From contig OU015566.1 in NCBI GenBank assembly GCA_907165135.1, positions 13,252,157 through 13,316,156 of the forward strand: a stretch of 64,000 nt of DNA, written 5' to 3'. The notes under the pieces are model-generated. The model saw only the letters and a program-made list of their open reading frames with translations, was not told the origin of the DNA and searched no databases. The DNA comes from Oikopleura dioica (taxonomy: Eukaryota; Chordata; Appendicularia; Copelata; Oikopleuridae). How positions within the stretch are numbered: position 1 is the first letter of the stretch; each line of letters starts with the position of its first letter. This document shows positions 20,139-30,479 of this stretch, piece after piece. A program made the position numbers and the translations under genes.

Positions 20139-23100
20139 ATGCCAGGTTCGAACTCATTCTTCATTTCGTTTATTGAAAATAATGAAAAATTCTTTCAGTG
20201 AAAAAATTCTCATTCAAAGATGCGGATAGACAGGATACAACAAAACCAGCCGGTCTTCCGAAAAAAAAGAAGGTCAGCTCGAAATTCGGAGCAAAAGAAG
20301 AAGCTTCTCCAGCTCCAACTCCTAAATTAGGTCTGAAGAAAAAGAAAGACGCGAAGGCAGAAGAAGCTGCAGGTAGATCAAATTTACTGTCAAAGATAAC
20401 TAAACTTCGATAAGCTAAAATCGAAGACAAGAAGATCCACCCAATCAAGAAAGACGAGCCCAAAGCCGAGGAAAAACCCGTGGCTCCTCCAAAACCACCA
20501 ACGCCTGAGCCAGCAGAACCCGTCATCGAAATCGAAAAGGGTGATCCGGAAATAAACGAAACTGTTGTTTTGGGTTTCAAGCACGATTTCACTGAATTTG
20601 AGCACCATTATTTTCAAGCACTTTCTTTTTTGAAGAGCACCAAATTTTAATTTCATTCTTTTTCAAACCCATTCGTTAGACCCAGAAGATCCAGAAGCTC
20701 GAGACCCTGACGGAAAATGGTGGATCATCAAGAAGGCAGCTGATGTTCGCTCCTCTGAGGGAGAATCAGTTTCGATCACCATCGAAGTCGGCAAGGGCGA
20801 TCCTCTCCATCCCCCTCGAGTTCAATGGGTGAAGGGAAAGTGGAACGAAATCACCGCGGGCGACCGTTATCAAATGTCAAACGAGAAGAACTCCTACACT
20901 TTAACATTCACCAAGCCGAAAATGTCCGACTCTGGAATCTACACGATCAAAGTTACTTCTGCCGCTGGTCAACTGGATTCCAAGACTTTCGAGTTGAAAG
21001 TCGGGCCCGAAAAATCCGCGAGCTCTGGAATCGTCGTTGTTCGAGGAAAGTTGCCAAAGAATGTCCAAGAAGAAGATTTGGACTTCCGAGGAAAGCTGAA
21101 AAAGGTCCAGAAACAGGTTGCCAAGGACAAAGAAGGCGAAAAAGTGGATATTTGGTCAATCCTCCGCGACGCCAACCCTCGAGACTATGACAAGATCAGC
21201 TTCAAGCACGGTCTGAAAGACTACCGCGGAATGCTCAAGCGAATGGCCGCCAATAGAAAAGCTAACAAGCGATCAAACGCGTACGAAACCAAACTTCCCG
21301 ATACCGAATGCGTCGCCAACAACGGTCGATTGGTTTTCGAAGCCGAAGTCGCCAACGAAGCTTTGGGCACAAAATGGTATCGAAATGGGCAAGAAATCAC
21401 CGCGCAGAACACTCATTTCAAGATCGAGCAGCGAGGGAAGTTCAGAAAGCTAATTATCGAAAATGCTAATTTGATGGACGATGGACTCTTTGAAATCCGA
21501 GCTGGAGAGGAGAAGAGCTCCTGTGAAGTCCATGTTTTGGAGGTGAGTCTTTGTTGATATCATTTTTTCGACTCCCAATTTCATGTTCAAAAACACATAA
21601 AAAAAGTAGCGCAACACTAAGTAGCACCTCAGACGTGTCATTTTTGCACCCGTCAGACTTGATCTTCGCTATTTTTTCTTCCGTTGATGAATTATCTCTA
21701 ACCCTGCTTTTTTCAGGCGCCTACTGCTGTCGATAAGGGCTTCGAAGATTTGCAGCTTGTCGAGGGCGAGGATGCGAAATTCACCGCGACCTTGAGCACC
21801 GCGCACGGCAGATTCAAGATTCTCAAAGATGGAATTGAAATTGGATTGAACGACAATCATTCGATTTCTCGAGACGGCGCTGTGGTCAACTTTGAAATCA
21901 AGAAAATCACCAAGAGCGATGCTGGTTTTTATGAAATTCAAACAAATGGCGCAAAATCCTTTGGAGAGCTTATTGTCGACGCGAAGCCAGCTACGTTCAA
22001 ATCTCGATTTTCCGATGTCAACGTCAACGTCAATGAACCAGCTGAGTTCTCATGCATTGTCGCCGACGCTGAAGTCGCTGGCAAATGGATATTTAACGGC
22101 AAACCCTTGGAGGAATCTGAAAATGTTCAAATCGTTTCTGAAGGAACCGACCGAAAACTCGTTCTCAAAGAAGTCGGAAAGAAAAATGAGGGCGAATATC
22201 AGTTCCTCGTTGATTCTAAGGATCATAAACAGCCTACTGGAATCACTGCGACTCTGAAGACCTACGCAGTCACTATTGAAAAGCCTCAAGGTTTCATATA
22301 ATGAGTTTTTCATCATCTTATAAATGATTTTAGTTCCTCCAAAAATCTGCCTCTCCCTCGCCGCAGAGAAAGAAATCGTCGTCAAAGCCGGTCAAAAATT
22401 CACTTTGGATATTCCAATTTCTGGAGATCCGGCTCCTGAAGTGTCTTGGTTCATCGGAGAAAAGGCAAAAATGCTCTCAAACTTTTCTTCAATCATTTTT
22501 AGGAATTGACTTGCGAAAAGACTCAAACTGGCGAGTTCACTAACCCCTTAGATCGACCATTTGACAAGCCTTTCGGAAAACCCACCGACCCAACTCAACG
22601 AGCTCAGATCAAAAATTCTGCCGAGCGAAGCCGTCTTCATATCCCAGCTGTTCACAAAGGTATTCTCAAATATTTTTTTTTTGAAAAAAAAACCATCGTT
22701 TTCAGCTGATTCCGGCGTCTACACTTTGAAACTCAAGTCTGAAGCAGGAACTGACAGTATCGACTTCAAACTGCTAGTTATTCACAAACCAGGAGCGCCA
22801 GGAATCCCAATTATCTCCGAGCTCAACAATGAGTGCTGCAGAGTTGACTGGACTCCCCCAGTTGAACTTGGTGGATGCGAAGTTCAGGAAGGGGTTGAAA
22901 TTCTGATTATTTTATCAAATCTTCGAAATCCAATTTTTAACCGTCGAAACAGGGCTATATTGTCGAGCGAAAAAAGACAGCATCTTCCCGATGGATTCGC
23001 CTGAACTCTCAGCTGATTACTTTCCACAACCACCTCGCCCGTCGAATGGTCGAAGGAACCGCTTATCAAGTCCGGGTGACAGCTGTCAACGAAGTTGGAG

Positions 23101-24647
23101 TCGGAGAGCCTTCGCCAGTCTCCGAGTCGTTCACCCCAATGGCGCCTACTTCCGAGATTCCTTCGATCAGAAAGGGTCTTACTACCGACGAAAGCATCGA
23201 GCTCAAATGGGCTGCGCCAGAGGACCAGGGTGCTTTGGGCATGAAGGGCTATTTGATCCAGCTACAGGTCATCAATCAGTTTTCTTCTTATTTTGAATCA
23301 TTTCTAGGTCTTGAAGAATCCATCCTCTGAAAATCCCTTGATGGAACTTGAAGATGATGCATGGGAAGACTGGAAAAAGACAAAGGTCGCTCCAGATGCA
23401 AACTCTCAAGTTCTTGACGGCCTTGAGACTGGAAAGACTTACATGTTCCGAATGGCCGCGGAGAATCCAGCCGGCCGATCAAAGTGGACTACCTTCGGCC
23501 CGATCGTCTGCGCAGAAGCTATGGAAGATCCAAGGATCAACCTTCCGAGACCTCTGACAAGATTGGTCAAAATTCGATGCGGCGAGAAACTTCACTTCCA
23601 GGTCCCCTTTGTTGGCCGACCAAAGCCCCTTGTCTCCTGGACGAAGGTAGACTCTTTGCCCGAAGAAGGAGTAAGCACACTCCCAGAAGGGTTGGAAGAA
23701 AATCCTCTTGGCGACCACGTCACTGTTCGAGAGAGCCCCGGCCTGGCTGTCCTCCATATCAGGAACACAGATCGATCTGACACTGGCTGCTACAAAATGC
23801 GCCTGGCTGTTGGCGATAAAGAAGCGATCGCAGTTATCAGAGTGGCAATCGTTGAACCGCCATCGAAGCCAAGAGCGCTCAAGATTGTTGAAACTATTGG
23901 TAAGCAATTTTTTTTCTCGAATGGTCGATCATTTCATTTAGGAACCTCCGTTCAATTGGAGTGGGAGGCACCAAAGGACGATGGAAACTCAGAAATCTTC
24001 GCCTACTCTGTTGAGAAGCGAGACAAACGATCAGGCCCCGATGGACAATGGTTCATCGTCTACGAAAAGATCAGACACTGCAAGTGCTCGATTGATGACG
24101 TCATCGTCGGAAACGAGTTCCAGTTCCGCGTCAGAGCACAAAACGAAGTCGGAATCTCCGAAGGAATCGCCACCAAAGAATTCGCAAAGATCGAGAAGGA
24201 AACTCTCACCTACACCAAACCCGAGTACAAGTCCCGTGATATCAGCCAGCCACCAAGCTTTACTCTTCCTCTGAACAACAGAAAATTAACCGTCGGCTAC
24301 ACTGGCACCATCTCCTGCTCTGTTCGCGGACATCCTAAGCCGAAAATCAGATGGTTCAAAAACAAAAGTGCGAGTTTTTCTTCCCGGTATAAAAACTAAT
24401 CAAATTCAGTCGAGATTATTGACAATCCAAAGTACAAAACAACCGCTTCAATGGGAGTCGTTCAGCTTGAAATTCGACGTCCAAGAGCTCAAGATCAAGG
24501 AATGGCTCAAACAGATCCCTAGAATTGTCAATCCCTAGAATGCACAAAATCTGAGCCACTTAAAAAGGCACCTACACTTGCTTAGCATACAACGAACACG
24601 GTGAAGTCAGCTGCGATGCCCAAGTTATGGTCCGGGAGCCGAAATAA
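20139..24647 (+). CDS. MYBPC: Myosin-binding protein C
   Basis: Sarcomeric thick-filament protein. Thirteen exons (20139-20145, 20199-20372, 20415-20573, 20680-21542, 21717-22290, 22334-22464, 22503-22659, 22706-22887, 22953-23268, 23309-23899, 23942-24367, 24410-24499, 24568-24647) sum to 1249 residues in one frame. Order: Lys-rich then Pro/Ala-rich N-terminus; Ig C1; the MyBP-C M-motif (VDIWSILRDANPRDYDKISF then DYRGMLKRMA), which is diagnostic; Ig C2-C5; FN3 C6 and C7; Ig C8; FN3 C9; Ig C10 ending GTYTCLAYNEHGEVSC. This is the vertebrate C1-C10 plan without the cardiac C0. Three introns are non-canonical: GC-AG at 22465-22502, GA-AG at 22888-22952 and 24500-24567. A 7-nt first exon makes the very start less certain. 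Confidence 0.93.
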
Positions 24648-24842
24648 ATGGACATCCTCTCCATTGCTTCAAATCTTCTAGCTTTTCTTTTCACACTTAG
24701 TCAAGGACTTTTCGAACTGCACATACATAAATAAAACTAATACATGTTAACTTTTGACATTTTTCATGATTTTTATTCAAGAGGCAGTGAACTTTCTTTA
24801 TACAAAATAATAAACAAAAGGTTTTTCAGTTTCGATCCTCAC

Positions 24843-27707
24843 TCACTTTATATTTGATTGTATTTTCGTCGTCAAGCCATGTCTTTTGATAGAAACTGAG
24901 ACCTGATTACAAATCTTGATTGATACCTGTAGCTCATTTGACCAGACCATGTAATAAATCCAATAACAGAGGCAGAAGGCGGTAAAAATGAACGGAAAAA
25001 GCACCCTGCTTTCTTTTTCGATTTTCTTCGACAAATGCCTTTTTTTTTTGCTTCAGAAGTTATAGTATATTACAAATATTCAAAGAATAATTAATGCTTT
25101 TGCTTTCATTTTGCAAATGAAAAGAGCTGAAACTGAACCTATAGTACAGTGCGTCAGCCAACTCATCATCTTCGTCTTCCGCTCTACTTGCTACGCGACT
25201 TTTATCGGTGAAAGTGAATGAAACCCCTACCCGTAGAATTTTTAGGAACTTGGTGATGAAGATCGAAGTGACTGTGATCCTGACTGTGAATGTTCGCATT
25301 TCCGTTCAATTTCGTGTTGAAATACGAAGGCGAATCGTAATGCGCCGAGTAGTTCGCACAGTATACTGATCCGTTCATACTTCCGTTGATTTTTGGAGCG
25401 CTTCCGTTGGTGTATTCTTTCTTTGTGGCTTTTCGTTTTCGAAGAGTTCTATTTCCGAAATCGAAAAAAGGATGTTGAAATCAAGGAAGAGAAGATCAAC
25501 ATTGTTTTTGAGTCGGATTCCGTTCCTGCAGTTTTTGAGATATTTCGAGACCAGATTGCAATGTCCCTTTTTCAATCGCCTAAAATATGGTTAGTAATAA
25601 CTTTCTGCATCTGCCTATTAATCAAATAATATAAGTATATTGATATTTTGTTCCTACCTAGAGTTGCGGGCCAAGATGCCATCTGACTGCCGATAAAGAT
25701 AATTGGCGATCGCATATTCCAACACCGCGGCGAAAACCAATACCATGCAAAATGATAACCAAATATCGATAGCCTAAGAAAAAAGTCGTCACTAAAAATA
25801 TCGGAAAAGTGGCCGCCCTCCCTCGTCATCGGTCATGGGATTGATTGGAAAGAGTCTCTTTCAAAAGGGCGTTTCTGACAGGTTATTGATGATCGCGAGT
25901 CTGATTTTTCTTCTTGCGAACTTACTTTGATATAAGAAACTTTTGGCAGTGACATCGCAGCGCCATTTCGCATTGAAGAAATTGTCAGAACAGTCGTAAT
26001 TCCCAACGAAATTCGAGCGGGCGTTGCTTCGATTGAGATCCAAAAAGAAACCCAAGATAAAATTACGAGCAGGAAGGATGGGACGTAGATTTGAATCAAA
26101 TAGTATCCGATTTCCCTCTTTTCAATAGGTTTTCACAGTAATAATTTCGCTAGAAAAAGCGCTGAATAAACCCCTGCCTTTAGAATGAACTTGGCTTCGA
26201 TGCAAGTGTATGTGCCACTTGTGTAAACTTTGTCGCAAACTGCGGTTTGGTGACCGACTAACTTGAACTGCGGCATTTGGAGATCGTCCTAATTCAGCAG
26301 TAATGTACAGTTAAAAATACAGTCTAAAATACCTGCAAATCTAACGGCGGCGTTTGTGTGTCTGGAGTTGGATTAGACTTCCATATTTGAAATAATCGAA
26401 TTTGATTGGTTGCTTGTCTATTTTAAAGCTTTTGATTGGCTAAAGGTCATATGTCAAACAAAGAATTATTCAAATTTCAAAAGAAGATATCGACCTCATT
26501 TTCAGTGATTTCAAATGACAGTCAAAAGCTTGTGTTAATATTGATAAGTTATGGAAGGAAAACACGAATAGTCAAATCCTCTTTCCTGTCCAGTGAAATT
26601 GAACATCATTCGTGTTGTAGCCAAAGCTCTCGGCGCGGAGGTTACAGACTAATAAGTAGTTGTCGATTATTAATTAACCTTGCGTTTAAGACATCTTCAC
26701 ACAATTGATTAATTCATTCCACGGCCTCCCTTTTTAAAAAATGAAATCAACACTTAGGCCCTTGTCACTGAGAAAAGATTGAAAAAGGATTCAGCTTGTC
26801 TCAATAGAAAAAAACAACATGTAGGGGCAAATTGACCGCAGAATGCCAATCTGCGGTTTTAAAATCTTATTTCAGATCTTTTAATATATATTTTTGGTCT
26901 TTTTTGGCCTTTTTTCAGTCACCTGATAAGAGTGCCTTCCATTTTAAAGTTAGGGTGGGGAAACTTGTCAAACTTCGTAGGCAAAACGAAGAAGAGCCAA
27001 TCAGATTGCAGTATTTTCAGATTAAGCCAATCAAAGGTGAGCAAACACATCTCCTCAACCCCCAAAAATCGATATTGCTCGCATTTGATTGGCTAAATCT
27101 AAAAATACTGCAATTTTATTGGCTCTTCTCCGTTTTGCCTACTTATTTTGAGAATTTCTCGCATCCTAGCTATAAAAAAGAAGGCATTTTTAAAAGGCTG
27201 GCAATTCCGGAACATGTATTTGCTGAATTGTTACCTTGAACATCCATAGGAAAATGATTGAGGTACATTCTGCAAGCTGCTACCACTGTCAAGCGTATGG
27301 AAACGTAGACGAGTCCGTCCTCTCTGAATACAATCTTAGTTTTCATAATCAATTAATCATCGAATCTTGCGGCGGTTTCACGTTCAAGCTCTTAGCATAA
27401 ATTTTTAAGCAATTTCCAATTAAATTTCAGCCATTCATATTCAAGCAGATTCAAGAAGCAAAAGGAGAAAATAAACATAAGGGAAGTAGAAGCACTCGAG
27501 TACAAAAGTAACCAAATGCATATTCAAAATTATTTCGATGATCTCGATGATCTGCTGTACAACATGCCAAATACAGTGGCTCGAAAATCTGGAGTTACCT
27601 GATGCGGATGAGCGCGTTTTCGGTGATTATCTTGTGGGGCGAGCCTTCTTTCTCGTTCGAAAAGAACAAATCTGGCTTCCAAATTGCTTTGAGCACGTCT
27701 GAGTGCA
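24843..27707 (-). CDS. Glycine-receptor-type Cys-loop chloride channel subunit (5' incomplete)
   Basis: Pentameric ligand-gated channel. On the minus strand: [20 protein letters not shown] (about 27630-27700), [13 protein letters not shown], the Cys-loop [15 protein letters not shown] with exactly 13 residues between cysteines, [15 protein letters not shown], the second disulfide pair [12 protein letters not shown] typical of GlyR, M1 [21 protein letters not shown]2 [30 protein letters not shown]3 [20 protein letters not shown], a Ser/Asn/His-rich loop, and M4 [20 protein letters not shown]. The PAR before M2 indicates anion selectivity. The intron before M1 is GC-AG. Exons before 27707, including the signal peptide, were not resolved. 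The C-terminus assumes read-through after M4 to stop 24843. Confidence 0.85.
26978..27141. mobile_element. 164-bp foldback element in a GlyR intron
   Basis: 58-bp arms, 26978-27035 and 27084-27141, are inverted copies with about six mismatches (TAGGCAAAACGRAGAAGAGC at the ends, AGCCAATCAAA at the inner side) around a 48-bp loop. Long-arm hairpin MITE; no coding capacity. Confidence 0.75.
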
Positions 27708-29340
27708 CTAAAATCACAGGAATACAACAGTGAAGCCCTTAAATCAGCCAATTTTCTTGTCAAAGTTCATTTTCCCGACAGATTTTGAACTGGGAATGTC
27801 TGTGGAATTTACAGTAAAAATCCGATTTCGCCCGTGATTTGACAGTCACGTGGATTATTCCCGAAAGGTGCTAAATGTCTTTTTTGGCTGACCTGTGAGT
27901 TGCTCCATTTTGACATCGGAGGAGCAATTAGCCTTGGTGAGACAGTCCTCTTTGGGGATGAAAAATGTGAGTCTTTGTGAATTGTTCGATTCCCTTTTTT
28001 CAAACAGTACTTTAAATGTTATTTTTATTCTTCTCGACCTTCGAGAGCAATAATGAATGATTTAAACTACAGTAAGGAAAAGAGCCGATGTTTTTAAAAG
28101 AGACTTTAAATCTTAATCGAATCGGGAAACAAGAAGATTTGGATCCTTTACCAATAATCTCATCATAAATTTGAAATTGACCTTATTTTTGAATCTAGTT
28201 AAAAATTGAACAATTCCTTGGGTCCACCCAAAACATCCGCAAAAACATGGTCAATCTATAATCCATTGTCGATTCTTGGAGAGAGTCGAATGACTGCATT
28301 TTAGATTTCAACCTGTCGATTTATTTCATTGGGATAATTTGAGAATTGGTCAGTCGTTTTAATCTTTTTCCTGAATGTAGAAACTTACGTTGACTTCTGC
28401 GGCTTTAATCTTTTAAAAAGCTCAAAAAGATATTATATATTACTAATTATAAAGAAAGGCATTTATTTTATACCCTCAGACAAATCTGAATAAGGGTATA
28501 TCGCCCGCTAAAATGAGAACGCCAATTTTATTTTCGATTACAATCTTAAGTATATAGCCTATGAAATTGAACTTAGGCGCGTTGAAAGCTCAATTTCATA
28601 GGCTATATCCTTAAAAATTATTCCGGATTCCATAGAAAATTTCCTTCATTTTTGAGCTTTTCCTTATCATGAGGCCTCAATTTCTTATCATACAGTTGAG
28701 GATTGTTAATTGTGTTGTACAAATTCGCCAGCTAGAATTTTCATTTTGAATCTCTGATAAAAAAGTTTATTCAAAAGTTTCTCTTTTTTCACCTGATCGG
28801 CTAGAATGATTTTAATAAGAGAGAATTGAATAAGTTTCAAAATCATTTTAAAATAATTCAAAATTTTTGATGATAAAGAAAAATGATGAACTTCTTTCTT
28901 TTTGCTTGAAGACAAAAATGACAGGGCTGAAGGGGAGGGTTTTTGACGACTCGGGGGCGCCACTCTCGATTATTAGAGGAACTCAATTCTCGGACAATAC
29001 TTATTGGCACCTCTTTCTTTCCAGAACTTTAGCGAAGCCCTTAATTAATTGTTAGAGCAAGGAAATAAATAAAGTGCCTAAACAAGTTGTTTTATCGACC
29101 ATAATTGAACATTTTTATGAACGTGTCTTGTCGACAAAAACAACGTGCCTTTTCAAATCAAAAGCCATTGCAAATTAATCGGTTGTCGAACAAGCCCAGC
29201 TGTTATTTGATAACACGTCGGTCGCCACATAAAAACGAGCACTAGAATTTGAGCAATCCATTCCGAGTTTCGCAACCGGATCAAAAACCACTTTCTTACT
29301 TTTCTTTCTATATTTTTTTTTTCTCGAGAGTTTCTGAAAG
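27708..29340. other. Region with unresolved GlyR 5' exons, a hairpin and no clear gene
   Basis: 27710-28010 probably includes 5' exons or UTR of the GlyR-like gene, not assignable. 28010-29340 is AT-rich with only short spurious frames and the hairpin at 28546-28614. Confidence 0.35.
28546..28614. repeat. Long hairpin, 25-bp arms
   Basis: TATAGCCTATGAAATTGA at 28553-28570 pairs perfectly with 28590-28607; the stem extends to 28546 and 28614 with one mismatch. The loop is 19 nt. It could be a small foldback element or a structured transcript. Confidence 0.7.
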
Positions 29341-30399
29341 ATGAAACTTTTTGGAGCTGTTCTTTGTGCTTTTGCTTCGGCGGCTGTGACTGATAGACAA
29401 GAAGAAGATATTTCAGGAACAGTGAGAAAAAATAAGAAAAAATTGAAATTTTCTTCCTTGATTTTGACTTTTATTATCATCAATTATTTGGGCATTTTTT
29501 TCACTTTCGCGACAGGATACATCGAAACCTTCAAAAAGTTCGAAATGCGCTTGAGCCCTTCTCTCAAAGCCGAAATCGACGGCTGGATCACCGAAGCTGC
29601 AATGATCATCTCGACGCCCGGCATGATCCGAGCCCAAATCGTGCAAGAAATGCTCGCTGCTGGAAAAATTCTGCTCTTCCAAGTCTCCGAAAACCTCAAC
29701 TCTCCTTCATCCCTTTTGAGAAAAAAGAACGACGACGATCAGGATTGGAAATTTAGGGACTACGGTTGCTACTGTCATCCGACGCAGAAACTGATCAAGG
29801 ATGCTAACTGGGCGATTCCAATGGGACATCCGGTTGATGAAATCGACTCTGAGTGCAGGTTTGTTCTTAAAATCATCCGCATTTGGCGCCAGAGAGGGCG
29901 AATTTACGCGCCAAATTCAAATTCAACGTTCTTTTTCAGACAACTTTACCACGCCCATCAATGCCTAAAAGTCGACCACGGCATCGAATGCGAATCAACC
30001 AATCACTACTCCTGGGACATTGTCGATGGTCGCCCCTTCTGTGCCGATGCCGAGGGAACATGCGCGGGAGATCTTTGCCGACTCGACTTGGAATTCACAA
30101 GAAAGCTCATCGAGCTCGCCTCCGGCTGGGACTCCCAATATCACAAGAACTTCGGCTTCGATCGCCGAGAAAACTGTCGACATACGTCTGCCCGCCCGGG
30201 TAGCGCCGGCTCTGGATCCTCATCTGATGGCCGTGGCTTCCTTTCGAGTGTAATGAACGACTCCAGCGGTGGCGTTGCCCTTCATCCCGAAGCTTCGAAG
30301 CTCCAGTGCTGTGGAATCGGACTGAAACGTCACGTGTTCCATATCGATAGACAGCAATGTTGCGGATTTGAGACACGAGATATTGGAGAGTGTCTTTGA
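29341..30399 (+). CDS. Secreted phospholipase A2-like protein
   Basis: Signal peptide MKLFGAVLCAFASAA, then a Cys-rich domain with DYGCYCHPTQ, GHPVDEIDSECRQLYHAHQC and later NHYSWD, FCADAEGTCAGDLCRLD, and a C-terminal tail rich in Ser/Gly with CCGIGLKRHVF and QQCCGFETRDIGECL. YGCYC, the G-x-PVDEID-x-C segment and a His between cysteines recall secretory PLA2 calcium-loop and active-site helices, but the usual CCxxHD is replaced by CRQLYHAHQC. Activity is therefore doubtful. Exons 29341-29416, 29516-29858, 29940-30399 give 292 residues; intron 1 fits GA-AG (or GT-CA). The unspliced frame is also open because intron 1 is 99 nt without stops. Confidence 0.65.
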   Translation: MKLFGAVLCAFASAAVTDRQEEDISGTVRKNKKKLKFSSLILTFIIINYLGIFFTFATGYIETFKKFEMRLSPSLKAEIDGWITEAAMIISTPGMIRAQIVQEMLAAGKILLFQVSENLNSPSSLLRKKNDDDQDWKFRDYGCYCHPTQKLIKDANWAIPMGHPVDEIDSECRFVLKIIRIWRQRGRIYAPNSNSTFFFRQLYHAHQCLKVDHGIECESTNHYSWDIVDGRPFCADAEGTCAGDLCRLDLEFTRKLIELASGWDSQYHKNFGFDRRENCRHTSARPGSAGSGSSSDGRGFLSSVMNDSSGGVALHPEASKLQCCGIGLKRHVFHIDRQQCCGFETRDIGECL

Positions 30400-30479
30400 A
30401 ACATGTAAAGACACGAATCTTCTTTTTTTTAATTGACATGTTGCGAATAAAAGTTCAAAACAACAATTTTCTGAGTTTC

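Noticed and set aside
20139-20165. tRNA B-box-like GGTTCGAAC at 20146
   Set aside because: No matching A box or cloverleaf around it; it sits in the first MyBP-C intron.
22883-22952. Canonical GT-AG alternative for the MyBP-C intron near 22888
   Set aside because: In frame, but it removes Val-Gln from the FN3 GG-x4-GY spacing; kept only as a second choice.
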